From: an uncultured Eubacteriales bacterium
GTDB lineage: Bacteria > Bacillota > Clostridia > Oscillospirales > CAG-272
Length of the DNA: 64,000 nucleotides
Reading direction: 5' to 3'
Assembly: GCA_905205065.1 (NCBI GenBank)
Contig: CAJLCI010000001.1
Coordinates: forward strand, 143,839-207,838
The notes below the pieces were generated by a model that saw nothing but the letters and a program-made list of their open reading frames with translations, was not told the origin of the DNA and did no database searches. Below are positions 1 through 9,051 of this stretch, in pieces. The number at the start of each line of letters is the position of its first letter. Within the stretch, counting starts at the first letter, position 1. Position numbers and translations under genes: made by a program.

Positions 1-70
1 TTTTAATATCCAATTAATATAAAAAACACAATCCTTACAAAAAGCTGCAGAAAATTCAGCAACTTATATT

Positions 71-88
71 CCCGAAAAATTCTTCGGG
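71..88. other. Hairpin in the 5' leader of the first gene
   Basis: CCCGAA and TTCGGG pair as a 6-bp stem with a 6-nt loop, 70 bp upstream of the first start codon. It could be the end of an upstream unit or a leader element. There is no T-run after it, so it is not a convincing intrinsic terminator. Confidence 0.3.
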
Positions 89-158
89 TATTAACAAAAA
101 TTTGTACTAAGTCTGAATAAAATAGCTTTTCAGACAGACCGGAAAGGAATAGCAATAT

Positions 159-1313
159 ATGAAAAAAGCAATTATGTATGGAGGAGGTAATATTGGCCGC
201 GGCTTTATAGCGCAGCTTTTTTACCTGACCGGGTATGAAACGGTATTTATTGATGTAAATCAAAGTCTCGTTGATTCACTTAACAATACTCATGAATACC
301 CTATATATATTACCGGAAAAAATGACTATGAAAAATTCACTGTAAAAAAAGTTCGCGCAGTAAACGGAAATGATAAAGAAGCTGTAGCCGAAGAGATAGC
401 AACTGCGGATGTTATGGCAACGGCTGTCGGCGCAAATATTCTCAAATTTATCGCCTCTCCTATCGCTGCCGGAATTCGCCGAAGAATGGACATCGGAGGA
501 AGTCCTCTCAATATTATTGTGTGCGAAAATCTTATGGATGCAGATAAGTATCTTCGTTCTCTCATTGAAGAAAAAACCGACAATGATGCAAAAGAATATC
601 TGAAAAACAAAATCGGAATTGCAGAAGCGACTATAGGAAGAATGGCTCCGGCGGCACCTGAGAGCATTAAAGCTGCAGATCCTCTCGCGGTATGTGTGGA
701 ACCTTACTGTGAGCTTCCCGTTGACAGCTCTGCCTTTATTGGAGAAATTCCTGAGCTTTACGGCATAAAACCGTTTGCCCCGTTTGATTTCTTTATAAGA
801 CGAAAACTCTTTATGCATAATATGAGTCACGCCGTACTCTCATATCTTGCAAAGCAAAAAGGATACACATATATCTGGGAAGCCGCTGCGGATTATGAGC
901 TCAGATATACCGCACTCGGCGCTCTCATAGAAGCCTCCGAAGCACTTTCCGCTGAATACAGCGTTCCAATAGCTGAGCTAATCTCCTTTTCATATGAGCT
1001 TCTCTCCCGTTTCGACAACAAGCTTCTCGGAGATACGGTTGACAGAGTCGGCAGAGATACCGCCCGCAAGCTTGCAAAAAACGACCGTCTTACAGGCACG
1101 GCGCTTCTGTGCTTAAAGCATGGTATCAGCCCTGAATTCATAAAAAAAGGTATTCGTGCTGCATTTGAGTTTTCAGCGGACGGAGACACATCTTCCGAGG
1201 AAGTTTATTCATACGCAAAGGATAACGGTCTCAGGAAAGCAATCCAAAAATACTGCGGTCTCAGTGAAGAAGTACATGATGAAGCACAGCTGATTGATTT
1301 CATAGCAAGTTAA
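159..1313 (+). CDS. Mannitol-1-phosphate 5-dehydrogenase-like polyol dehydrogenase
   Basis: This 384-residue protein belongs to the polyol-specific long-chain dehydrogenase family, whose MtlD members interconvert mannitol 1-phosphate and fructose 6-phosphate with NAD. The sequence shows an N-terminal nucleotide-binding loop GGGNIGRGF (residues 8-16) and the family motif KLFMHNMSH in the middle, with the Lys, Asn and His expected in the active site. Length is normal for MtlD. The start is set by a GGAAAGGAAT ribosome binding site. No mannitol PTS gene is adjacent, so the true substrate may be another sugar-alcohol or sugar-acid phosphate. The fold call is firm; the substrate is inference. Confidence 0.75.
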   Translation: MKKAIMYGGGNIGRGFIAQLFYLTGYETVFIDVNQSLVDSLNNTHEYPIYITGKNDYEKFTVKKVRAVNGNDKEAVAEEIATADVMATAVGANILKFIASPIAAGIRRRMDIGGSPLNIIVCENLMDADKYLRSLIEEKTDNDAKEYLKNKIGIAEATIGRMAPAAPESIKAADPLAVCVEPYCELPVDSSAFIGEIPELYGIKPFAPFDFFIRRKLFMHNMSHAVLSYLAKQKGYTYIWEAAADYELRYTALGALIEASEALSAEYSVPIAELISFSYELLSRFDNKLLGDTVDRVGRDTARKLAKNDRLTGTALLCLKHGISPEFIKKGIRAAFEFSADGDTSSEEVYSYAKDNGLRKAIQKYCGLSEEVHDEAQLIDFIAS

Positions 1314-1387
1314 TAATCTCATAGCAGATACAAAATCAATTTTAATCAAGAAAGGAAGCCGAAATAAGCATCGGCATATTAATTATT

Positions 1388-2497
1388 ATGTTTGACAACG
1401 ATATATTACTCGGAGAACTCCCGGACGTTCTCAGCTTTAATGACGGAACAAAAGTAAAGACTGCTGAGGATTGGGAACGAAGAAAAGCAGAATTCTATGA
1501 TATGGTAATTGACACAGAATACGGCGGAATGCCTCCGCAGCCGGAAGTTTTTAAAGTAGACAAGGTTTGCATGGGTTTCAACCGTGAATTTGATACATAC
1601 CGAATTACCACGGGAACAAAGGAAAAGCAGATTACATTTTCAATGCATATTCTCTTTCCGAGAAAATCAAAGGGAGAGGATGTCCTTGAAAAGTTCCCAG
1701 TTATTCTCACCGGTGACGGCTGCTTCAGAGACTGTACTACAGACGTACAGGATGAATGTTACAGACGCGGATATGCCATTGCAATTTTCGACAGAACAGA
1801 GCTTGCGCCCGACATGTACAATACAGACCGCACGCTCGGACTTTACAGCATATATCCGGATTTGCCTTTCTGTGCGATCTCCGCATGGGCGTGGGCATAT
1901 CACCGCTGTGTTGACGCGTTGTATCAGATTCCGGATGCAGACACGGATCATATTGCAATATCGGGTCATTCAAGAGGAGGAAAAACTGTTCTTTTGGCGG
2001 GCGCTACGGACAAGAGAGTGAAATATGTAAATCCAAATTGCAGCGGAACTCATGGCTGCGGATGTTATCGTTATATTTCACACGACGATCTCGGAAACGG
2101 CGATAAGCGAAGTGAACCGCTCTGCTATTTGTTCGGAATAGTTCCGTACTGGCTAGGACCCAAACTCAAAAATTATGTGGGACATGAGACAGATCTCCCG
2201 TATGATATGCATTTTGTGAAATCTCTGATTGCTCCAAGATATTTGCTTGAGACAAGCGCTTATGATGATACCTGGTCTAATCCCCGCGGAAGCTATCTTA
2301 CATTTCTCGAGGCCAAGAAGGTTTATAAACTTCTCGGAGCCGAAGATAATGCTGAATCATGGTACCGCACCGGAGGTCACCGTCATAAGCTGCCTGAGTT
2401 CCGTGCACTCATGGACTTTATAGACAAAAAACGCGGAATGCCGGTTGAAAACACTGATTTCATAACAAATGAGCCATACCCCGGACTTTTCAAATAG
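1388..2497 (+). CDS. CE15-like (glucuronoyl esterase family) alpha/beta hydrolase
   Basis: A 369-residue alpha/beta hydrolase without a signal peptide. The nucleophile motif is GHSRGGK with Ser195, resembling the G-x-S-R-x-G-K motif of carbohydrate esterase family 15. A C-terminal RTGGHRHKLPEF segment supplies the likely catalytic histidine. Family members cut glucuronoyl or acetyl esters of plant polysaccharides, but many CE15-like proteins of gut bacteria are uncharacterised. Lack of a leader suggests a cytoplasmic substrate, for instance an imported oligosaccharide. It follows the dehydrogenase by 74 bp in the same direction and is probably co-transcribed. Confidence 0.6.
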   Translation: MFDNDILLGELPDVLSFNDGTKVKTAEDWERRKAEFYDMVIDTEYGGMPPQPEVFKVDKVCMGFNREFDTYRITTGTKEKQITFSMHILFPRKSKGEDVLEKFPVILTGDGCFRDCTTDVQDECYRRGYAIAIFDRTELAPDMYNTDRTLGLYSIYPDLPFCAISAWAWAYHRCVDALYQIPDADTDHIAISGHSRGGKTVLLAGATDKRVKYVNPNCSGTHGCGCYRYISHDDLGNGDKRSEPLCYLFGIVPYWLGPKLKNYVGHETDLPYDMHFVKSLIAPRYLLETSAYDDTWSNPRGSYLTFLEAKKVYKLLGAEDNAESWYRTGGHRHKLPEFRALMDFIDKKRGMPVENTDFITNEPYPGLFK

Positions 2498-2601
2498 AAC
2501 ACGTAATCAGCGGTGGGTTATATAATACGAGATATTATAGAACAATAACAAGTGCGGAATCAAAATTTCCAATATGGATTTAAAGAAAGGAATATCAATT
2601 C

Positions 2602-3429
2602 ATGTCGGAATATTATAATAAAATTACATCTGCTGCAAAGTATATAAATGAAAAGCTTAAAAATCAGACTCCAAAAATCGGACTGATTCTTGGCTCCGGA
2701 TGGGGAAGTATCATCGGAAGTGTGGAAAACAGTATAACCATTCCATATTCTGAAGTACCGGAAATGGCAGTATCAACTACTCCGGGACACGCCGGTGAAT
2801 GGATTTGCGGAAATATAGGAAATAAATGTGTTATTGTAATGAACGGAAGGCTTCATCCTTACGAAGGTCACAGCCTTAAGGATGTTGTAATGCCGGTTTA
2901 CATGATGAAGGAACTCGGTGTCAAAACACTGATAGTAACAAACGCAGCCGGCGCTATAAATAAAAGCTACTCAGCCGGAGATATGATGATAATTACCGAT
3001 CATATAAACTTTACAGCCCATAATCCTCTCACAGGTGAAAATGATGACAAGCTCGGCACACGGTTTCCTGACATGAGCCGAGCATATGATAAGGAGCTTA
3101 CTGCCGCCGCACTTCAAACTGCAGAAAAATGCGGTATTAACGTTCACGCCGGAATTTACCTCCAATCCACTGGGCCAAGCTTTGAAACACCGGCTGAAAT
3201 CCGAATGTTCAGAGCCATGGGAGCGGATGCGGTAGGAATGTCAACAGTCCCTGAAGTTATAGCAGCGCGTCATGCGGGAATTGCAGTCGCCGGTATGTCG
3301 TGCATGACAAATATGGCCGCAGGTGTACTCGAACAGCCGTTATCCCACGCAGAAGTGTTAGAGACCGCCTCAAGAGTCAGAGACTCATACCGTGATTTCA
3401 TGGAAGAATTTATTTCGCAGATAAACTGA
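2602..3429 (+). CDS. punA: Purine nucleoside phosphorylase, trimeric (PNP class I)
   Basis: A 275-residue protein that cleaves purine nucleosides with phosphate to free base and ribose 1-phosphate. It carries the phosphate-binding loop GSGWG (31-35), TTPGHAGEW with His63, the VTNAAGA segment, and GADAVGMSTVPEV with the base- and ribose-binding residues. Length and motifs match the trimeric PNP of Bacillota (PunA) rather than hexameric DeoD. A GAAAGGAAT ribosome binding site precedes the ATG. It is the last gene of the plus-strand run 159-3429. Confidence 0.9.
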   Translation: MSEYYNKITSAAKYINEKLKNQTPKIGLILGSGWGSIIGSVENSITIPYSEVPEMAVSTTPGHAGEWICGNIGNKCVIVMNGRLHPYEGHSLKDVVMPVYMMKELGVKTLIVTNAAGAINKSYSAGDMMIITDHINFTAHNPLTGENDDKLGTRFPDMSRAYDKELTAAALQTAEKCGINVHAGIYLQSTGPSFETPAEIRMFRAMGADAVGMSTVPEVIAARHAGIAVAGMSCMTNMAAGVLEQPLSHAEVLETASRVRDSYRDFMEEFISQIN

Positions 3430-3695
3430 TATCGCATGTACGGTCTAAGCCATACAATTACTGACTATGATCATCATTTTGCGTGAACTGTATTTCTATA
3501 TATAGTAATTGCATAACTTGCTTCTTGTAATTGTAAGCTAAAATATACAGTAAGATTGAAAATTGTAACTTAATATAATTATAATTATATTCCGTATCAC
3601 CTCAAATTACTGTTTGTATCTTAAAAATGGATTGCCTAAAAGCCCAAAGCCGGTCAACTGTACCATCGAAACCGTGATCCTATAGAAGAGCTTAC

Positions 3696-3833
3696 CATTA
3701 TAAAGACTCCTCTATAAATGGACTTATTATTAAGAGACTCTCTATTAAAAAGATTACTATTAAAAGATTTACTATTAAGAGGCTCTCTATTGAAGGGTTC
3801 TCCATTGAAAGGCTCTCCATTAAATGACTTATT
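3696..3833. repeat. Degenerate tandem repeat (about 15-20 bp units)
   Basis: Consecutive imperfect units of the form AAGAGGCTCTCTATT or AAAAGATTTACTATT fill this stretch. It lies in the 769-bp gene-free gap between punA and the next gene. The gap otherwise holds a long hairpin, one copy of the 110-bp repeat family and a 14-bp tandem repeat; 3430-3690 shows nothing recognisable. A minus-strand reading frame across the array is low complexity and not a gene. Confidence 0.75.
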
Positions 3834-3870
3834 AAGAGGCTCCCCATCTGTTTAGATGGGGAGCCTCTTA
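3833..3870. terminator. Perfect 16-bp hairpin, possible bidirectional terminator
   Basis: TAAGAGGCTCCCCATC pairs perfectly with its complement around a 6-nt loop, followed by ATTTT on the plus strand. The left arm is the last unit of the adjacent tandem array. It sits between convergent genes (punA on plus, esterase on minus), so it may end either transcript, though it is 400 bp beyond punA. Confidence 0.5.
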
Positions 3871-3927
3871 TTTTCCGAAACCGCACATACAAAATTAATT
3901 CTTCTCAATTTATCACAGTCTCTTTTT

Positions 3928-4062
3928 ATTCAATAATGGGCTTACCCCGTTATTCAACGTGGCAAGCCCATTGTGAAGCAATACGGCGCTCAGCGGGAGA
4001 TTATACGCCCTCCGAGCGTAAGATGACGTCCGCCGCCTATAGAGCGGGAGACATCCTTTCTT
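3928..4062 (-). repeat. Copy 1 of a ~110-bp dispersed 3'-end repeat
   Basis: It shares the TTCAATAA start, a CCGTTAT block and the CGCCGCCTATAGAG...GACATCCTTT end with copies at 4896-5005, 12047-12158 and 13523-13627. This copy has extra sequence in the middle, including a gggctt/aagccc inverted repeat. It lies 137 bp past the stop of the minus-strand esterase. Confidence 0.6.
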
Positions 4063-4117
4063 AAGTCATATTCTCAAAAAACTTCCGACAGAAAATCCGG
4101 CATAACAAACCGTTTTT

Positions 4118-4161
4118 CAATTTATTTCTGTCAATTTATTTCTGTCAATTTATTTCCGTCA
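4118..4161. repeat. 14-bp tandem repeat, three copies
   Basis: The unit CAATTTATTTCTGT occurs at 4118, 4132 and 4146 (last copy CAATTTATTTCCGT), just downstream of the minus-strand esterase gene. It is a small minisatellite with no coding sense. Confidence 0.85.
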
Positions 4162-4198
4162 GCTTTTGTCGACGGTCTAAAAATCCGCTGACACATTT

Positions 4199-4858
4199 CT
4201 ATCCCTGTTTTTCTGCAGAAGCAAGCCATTTAATCAAGTCCGTCTTCTCATATGCGCTTGTCCATGCATCATGACCTACATTATCAAATATCGTAAGCTC
4301 GGCATGCCCATGCGCAGCATTCACTGTATCAACCATCAGCTTTGAATATTCAACAGGAACAATAAAATCGTCGCTTCCGTGAAATGCTCTTATCGGCATT
4401 TTAACAAGCGCAGATGCGCGCCACGTCATCCCTCCTCCGCATATCGGAGCCGCAGCGGCAAAATAATTATAGTACTCACATGCCATTTCCCATGTACCAA
4501 ATCCGCCCATGGAATTTCCGGTTATAGTTATGCGGTTTTTATCAATATTCAGCTCACTTGAAACAATTTCAATTAAATTCATAAGCTGAGCGGTAACTCC
4601 GTTCCAGATTCTGTCCCACGGGCACTGCGGAGAAAGCGTAATAACGCGCAGTCCGAGATAATCCTGATCTCCACAAAAATATTTCGGAATTCCATGGGTT
4701 TTAACCATTTCAATGTTATCTCCGGACTCGCCTACTCCGTGCAGGTATACAATAAGAGGCAAAGATTCCTTTGCCGGATGAAATCCGGATGGAGTAGTAA
4801 CTATATAACTAAGCTTTGAAAAGCTGTCTTTTACAAATGAGGTTGACGTTCTGACCAT
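4199..4858 (-). CDS. Carboxylesterase/phospholipase-type alpha/beta hydrolase
   Basis: A 219-residue serine hydrolase. It has the oxyanion segment YLHGVGESG, the nucleophile elbow GNSMGGF (Ser116), an acid in GSDDFIVP (Asp164) and the histidine in NVGHDAW (His196), so the triad is complete. This resembles the prolyl-oligopeptidase/dienelactone-hydrolase-like esterases often seen beside polysaccharide degradation genes. No signal peptide is visible. Start chosen from AAAGG eight bases before the ATG. Copies of the 110-bp repeat flank it on both sides. The substrate cannot be told from sequence. Confidence 0.75.
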   Translation of the reverse strand: MVRTSTSFVKDSFSKLSYIVTTPSGFHPAKESLPLIVYLHGVGESGDNIEMVKTHGIPKYFCGDQDYLGLRVITLSPQCPWDRIWNGVTAQLMNLIEIVSSELNIDKNRITITGNSMGGFGTWEMACEYYNYFAAAAPICGGGMTWRASALVKMPIRAFHGSDDFIVPVEYSKLMVDTVNAAHGHAELTIFDNVGHDAWTSAYEKTDLIKWLASAEKQG

Positions 4859-4895
4859 GATAATTTTAACCTTTCAGTATTATTTAATTTTTCTC

Positions 4896-5005
4896 TGTTT
4901 AATAAACAAGGGTAAAGATCCGTCATAAGCCGTTCCTGCAACGGATCGCGTCTGCTATCTGAAAAAGTAAGCGAAACCGCCGCTTATAGAGACAAACGCC
5001 TTTAT
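4896..5005 (-). repeat. Copy 2 of the ~110-bp 3'-end repeat
   Basis: TTTAATAA, CCGTCATAAGCCGTTCC, AAAAAGTAAGCG and ACCGCCGCTTATAGAG align with the other copies. Read on the minus strand it ends with a small GCG/CGC hairpin followed by TTACTTTTT, which resembles an intrinsic terminator. It begins 24 bp past the stop codon of the isomerase gene at 5029. Confidence 0.6.
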
Positions 5006-5028
5006 ATACGGGAAAATCTCAAAATCGG

Positions 5029-6405
5029 TTATATTATCTCAATTCCGAGCAAACCGCAAAGCATTGCAATTTCTTTAGTATTATCTCCGTATGAAATAAT
5101 ATAATGCTGGCACATAACCTTGTCTGTAAAGTCCTCAACATCGTCAAGAACAATCTCAAGTCCCGGAAGCTGAGGAGCCGGCTGCGTCCAGCCTGCCTCT
5201 TCCCACTTTCTGGGCGTTACACCATGTCCCTTAACCATATGCATAACATATTTATCACCGATCTGAGCCAAACGGCACATGGTTACCATACCAGGTTTAA
5301 CTTTTGAGACATTAAGGATTCCCTCTGACAAAGCACCGAAGGCTGCCGGCATAGCAACTACACCGCTTTCAGTAACCTCGGCAGGAACATAATCCGGAAC
5401 TCCGGCAAGCACACGATCTGAGAAAAATTCATAAAATTCAAGATAAGCCGCCGCCTGTCCTGTAATATATTTAACCATAAGCTGCGTAACATTTCCGAGA
5501 CAATCATTTTCCGGAATTGTACACACACCCGAAATATCGGAAAGAAGCATGAAAACCGGTGCAGGCGGAAAACCGAGAAGCTTCTTCATTCCGTCAACAT
5601 CTTTAAGAGAAATTGCATCATATCCGCGCTCTTTTATAAGCTTATCTACTGCAATATAATAGCCGGCCGCTTTCATAAGTCCATCGTCTGACGGCTCAGA
5701 AAGGAAATTCCAAGCTTTTATCTCCCTTCCACCGACATTTCCGCCCTGTTTGACGGCATTTACCACCGCTCTCCTGGCATCGTCGGACACCTTTTCACTT
5801 CTTTGAAAGACCTCAAGCAACTCAAATGTTTCAATTTCAGGTCCGATTACACGTTTTAAAGACGGACCATCCGCCTGAGTACCGTAGAGATTCATATCAC
5901 GGTATCCGGCCATACCCACCCTGGCATGACGAAGCCTTCCTGCTGCAGACGCCGCGCGGCAATACGCTGCGACACGATCTACTCTTGACGGAAGTCCGAT
6001 AATATCATATATGTACTTAAAATTATATCCGAGGTCACACATTGTTTTGCGAAGTGCGCTCGTTCCGGCCTGATCCGCGGTCGTAACAAGACGACCGTCT
6101 TCCATCCAGCCGCACAAGCCCCAGAGAACCATCGGCTTATATCTGTAATGCTCCGCAATTTTTATTACAGCATGCGTAGGAATCCATCCTGCAATGCACA
6201 GAACAAGACAATCAAAATCATCTTTTTTCAGTACCTCAAGAGCATGGGCAATATCATTTTCCTCATAGTCGTCGGTTACCGGATAAACGCTTACTGCAGA
6301 AATTCCCTCTTTTTCAAGACTTTCAAAAGCGTCACTGCACTTTTTAACGATTATATCTTTAGGAGTATTTACCTCGCCAAAGCCAACAAAACCTGCTTTT
6401 ACCAT
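5029..6405 (-). CDS. L-fucose/L-arabinose isomerase-like protein
   Basis: A 458-residue protein with the architecture of the FucI/AraA superfamily: an N-terminal Rossmann-like region (VKAGFVGFGEV...), a central region (CIAGWIPTHAV, KPMVLWGLCGW) and a C-terminal region with the GHGVTPRKWEEAGW segment. Family enzymes use Mn2+ to interconvert aldoses and ketoses, but many relatives have unknown substrates. It is the last gene of a three-gene minus-strand operon with an FGGY kinase and a triosephosphate-isomerase-like protein, which fits an aldose-to-ketose step before phosphorylation. The 210-bp gap to the kinase shows nothing notable. The ribosome binding site is GAAAGGAATGG. Confidence 0.7.
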   Translation of the reverse strand: MVKAGFVGFGEVNTPKDIIVKKCSDAFESLEKEGISAVSVYPVTDDYEENDIAHALEVLKKDDFDCLVLCIAGWIPTHAVIKIAEHYRYKPMVLWGLCGWMEDGRLVTTADQAGTSALRKTMCDLGYNFKYIYDIIGLPSRVDRVAAYCRAASAAGRLRHARVGMAGYRDMNLYGTQADGPSLKRVIGPEIETFELLEVFQRSEKVSDDARRAVVNAVKQGGNVGGREIKAWNFLSEPSDDGLMKAAGYYIAVDKLIKERGYDAISLKDVDGMKKLLGFPPAPVFMLLSDISGVCTIPENDCLGNVTQLMVKYITGQAAAYLEFYEFFSDRVLAGVPDYVPAEVTESGVVAMPAAFGALSEGILNVSKVKPGMVTMCRLAQIGDKYVMHMVKGHGVTPRKWEEAGWTQPAPQLPGLEIVLDDVEDFTDKVMCQHYIISYGDNTKEIAMLCGLLGIEII

Positions 6406-6614
6406 TTTTAATTACCATTCCTTTCGTTTAACCATACCCAAAAAGCTTTTTACCGCCTCAGATTCCTAAAAATACCGGATATTCCTGTAGCAGGTACAGT
6501 ATAGAGTTTTACACACCGCACCGAATATAATGAACCGTGCCGGCATTCTCTTTGCATCTGTTTTATTTTCACATCTGCAGCATTTCACGCTGTCTTTCGA
6601 CATGTTATTCCCCG

Positions 6615-8132
6615 CTATTTCCCGGACGGATAAAGCTTCTCATCTGCTTCTATATATCTGTGATAAGCTGCCTCTGTTTTTTCATTCTGATTTGGAACAT
6701 AAACTTTATCAGTTCTGACAATTCTATCACACGCAGCCTCGACAGACTTAAAAATTCCGGCTCCCATACCCGCAAGAATCGCGGTTCCAAGACATGCAGT
6801 TTCAGTATTTTTCAGCGTTGCAAGCCGAACACCTGTAATATCTGCTTTTATTTGACACCAGAGCGAACTTGACGCGCCTCCGCCCATAGTTCTGATTTCA
6901 TCACAAGACACATCCAAATATTCAAGAGTACTACGAAGCATACAGGCAACGGATTCAAGAATTGCACGTACCATATGTCCGCGCGTATGCTCCATCGTAA
7001 GTCCGTAAAATACTCCTCTCGCATCAGGATTATATTTCGGCATCGTTGAACCGCAAAGATACGGAATGAACACAAGTCCACTGCATCCTGGCTCTACCTT
7101 GTCAGCAAGCCTGTCAAGCTCCTTGAACGAGAAGCTTTCACAAAGCTGATTTTTAAACCATTTAAGTGCAATGCCTGCCGTCGGCGTCCATGAAAGCAAG
7201 GCATAGCTTCCGTCATAATTTATATGACACGGAATAATACTGTCCGGACTATACGGAGGAATTTCGCTTACAGGTGCAAATACAGCCATAGTAGTCCCGG
7301 TCATCTCGCTGATTACTCCGGAACCTACAACTCCTGCACCGATCGCACCGGAAATCTGATCAAGCGCCCCGGAAACAACAGAAATACCGCAGCCACAGCT
7401 TTTACCAGCCTCTCCTCCGCCAAAAAACCAGTCCGTGTCCATTGCGCCGACTTTCACACCTGAAGGTACAATCTCCGAAAATACTGTGATATCAAGTCCA
7501 ATGTAACTGAGCATTTCCGCCCACCATTGTTTTTTACAAATATCAAAGTAAATTGTCGAAGACTGAATTGTCGGCTCGGTTACAGTCTTTCCGGTAAGAG
7601 CCCATAAAATCCAGTCCTCAAGCAGGAAAACATGCCTTATACGATTAAATACCGCAGGCTCGTTTCCACGTATCCACATCAGCTTACAAGCAGGCCATGT
7701 TGCTGTGATTTCCGGCTGCCCGGTAACTCGGTACACGAGTTCATGTCCAAAATCCGCCTCAATTTTCTTTTCTTCTGCGTCCGCACGGTTATCAAGCCAT
7801 ACAATTGCCGGACGAAGAGGAGCAAAATTTTCATCTGTAACTATCAGAGTTTCACCCTGAGTATCTACCGAAAGTCCAGCTATAATCTCCGTCAGCTTAT
7901 CTTTATCGCAGTCAGGAAATGCAATTCGAGCGGCTTCAGTAAGAGACCTTCTTACAATTGAAATATATTCAAGAGCATCAAATTCGACAAGGCTTCCCTT
8001 TGTATCGAGAGTATAATCAATCGTTGACGAAGAAACCATATTTCCGTCTGTATCAAAAATTGCGGTTTTCAGCGACGTAGTTCCTATATCAATCCCGACC
8101 AAATATTTTTTTCTGTCTGTCATATACATCAT
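6615..8132 (-). CDS. FGGY-family carbohydrate kinase (xylulokinase-like)
   Basis: About 505 residues. The first FGGY domain starts with the phosphate-binding GIDIGTTSLK (13-22) and the second has LESVACMLRSTLEYL and MGGGASSSLWCQIKADITG, both typical of xylulokinase/gluconokinase-like kinases that phosphorylate ketoses or aldonates. A longer frame reaches 8162 but overlaps the upstream gene's end. AAGGCG eight bases before the ATG at 8132 makes that start, or the ATG at 8123, more likely. It lies 5 bp from the TIM-like gene and 209 bp from the isomerase gene. The substrate is probably the ketose made by the FucI/AraA-like enzyme. Confidence 0.85.
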   Translation of the reverse strand: MMYMTDRKKYLVGIDIGTTSLKTAIFDTDGNMVSSSTIDYTLDTKGSLVEFDALEYISIVRRSLTEAARIAFPDCDKDKLTEIIAGLSVDTQGETLIVTDENFAPLRPAIVWLDNRADAEEKKIEADFGHELVYRVTGQPEITATWPACKLMWIRGNEPAVFNRIRHVFLLEDWILWALTGKTVTEPTIQSSTIYFDICKKQWWAEMLSYIGLDITVFSEIVPSGVKVGAMDTDWFFGGGEAGKSCGCGISVVSGALDQISGAIGAGVVGSGVISEMTGTTMAVFAPVSEIPPYSPDSIIPCHINYDGSYALLSWTPTAGIALKWFKNQLCESFSFKELDRLADKVEPGCSGLVFIPYLCGSTMPKYNPDARGVFYGLTMEHTRGHMVRAILESVACMLRSTLEYLDVSCDEIRTMGGGASSSLWCQIKADITGVRLATLKNTETACLGTAILAGMGAGIFKSVEAACDRIVRTDKVYVPNQNEKTEAAYHRYIEADEKLYPSGK

Positions 8133-8137
8133 ATCCG

Positions 8138-8842
8138 TTACGCCTTGTGCTTCTCGTCCCATGCAGCGCGCAGAGCGTGAATCATTTCTTCAACCATTGC
8201 AGCCGGATCATCCGCGCAGAAAATACCGCTTGTACTGCCTGTCGCCTCCGCACCGAGCATAATTGTATCATAAACATCCTGACCATTTTTTATTCCCGCT
8301 CCCTGAAGCACCATAATATCAGGATTAATTTCTCTCACGCTCTTTATCGTCTGAGTGACATAATTTTCATCGCTTGTCTTCCCTGTTCCTATAAGCTCCG
8401 TTGGCTCCGCAACGAGAAGATTCGGAGAAAGCTTTGCAATTGCCATAAGCTCATCTACCGTATCAGCGCACACAATTGTCCCAAGACCCACCTCGTCTGC
8501 ACGTGCAATCGTTTTTTCAATTTCATCAAGAGTCAGCTTACATTCAGCATGATTCAGCATTACGCCTTCCGCTCCGGCCTCTTTTACCGCCTCCGGAAGA
8601 ACCGAGCCGAGTCCGCGACCGGGACGAAGATAATCCATATGCTGTGCAAAAACATGAATACGCTCGGTATTGTCCGCAATCATCTTAATATCTGTGTAAA
8701 CAGGTGTAACAAGAATATCCACATCATATTTTAAAGCGACGCGGTCAATAGCCTTAGCAAGCTCCAGCATCTTTTCTCCGTACATATAACATTTCGGACC
8801 TATCTCAAAAAACGGAGGTTTAATTTTGAATCCACTGTACAT
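8138..8842 (-). CDS. Triosephosphate-isomerase-like protein (archaeal-type motifs)
   Basis: A 234-residue TIM-barrel protein. All three catalytic positions of triosephosphate isomerase are present: Lys17 (GPKCYMYG), His98 (LNHAECKL) and Glu146 (AEPTELIGTG), and the wording of these motifs resembles archaeal TIM rather than the bacterial glycolytic enzyme. Relatives in sugar operons include tetrulose-phosphate isomerases such as EryH, so it need not act on triose phosphates. A longer frame to 8908 adds hydrophobic residues without a ribosome binding site; GAAAGGAATGG supports the ATG at 8842. It is the first gene of the sugar operon. Confidence 0.8.
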   Translation of the reverse strand: MYSGFKIKPPFFEIGPKCYMYGEKMLELAKAIDRVALKYDVDILVTPVYTDIKMIADNTERIHVFAQHMDYLRPGRGLGSVLPEAVKEAGAEGVMLNHAECKLTLDEIEKTIARADEVGLGTIVCADTVDELMAIAKLSPNLLVAEPTELIGTGKTSDENYVTQTIKSVREINPDIMVLQGAGIKNGQDVYDTIMLGAEATGSTSGIFCADDPAAMVEEMIHALRAAWDEKHKA

Positions 8843-8988
8843 ATACAAAAACCATTCCTTTCGGATGAAATCAATTACAAGCAATATTAAATTTATACCA
8901 AACAACAATATTGTGCGGCGTAGAGCTGCAAAGCTGCCGTTACAGGCGGAAACAAAGCTTGCTAATCTCAGTCTGTAACTTTGATATT

Positions 8989-9017
8989 ATTATATCATAA
9001 AAAGTCTCTGAAAACAA
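8989..9017 (-). promoter_or_regulatory. Sigma-A promoter of the TIM-like/kinase/isomerase operon
   Basis: On the minus strand TTGTTT, a 17-bp spacer and TATAAT. It would give a leader of about 140 nt before the TIM-like gene. No operator or riboswitch is evident in that leader. Confidence 0.6.
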
Positions 9018-9051
9018 GTAAAGTCATCAATTATAAATATATAAACATTTT

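Noticed and set aside
3698..3892. Minus-strand frame of repeated SLLI-type words
   Set aside because: It is a translation of the tandem repeat and terminator hairpin.
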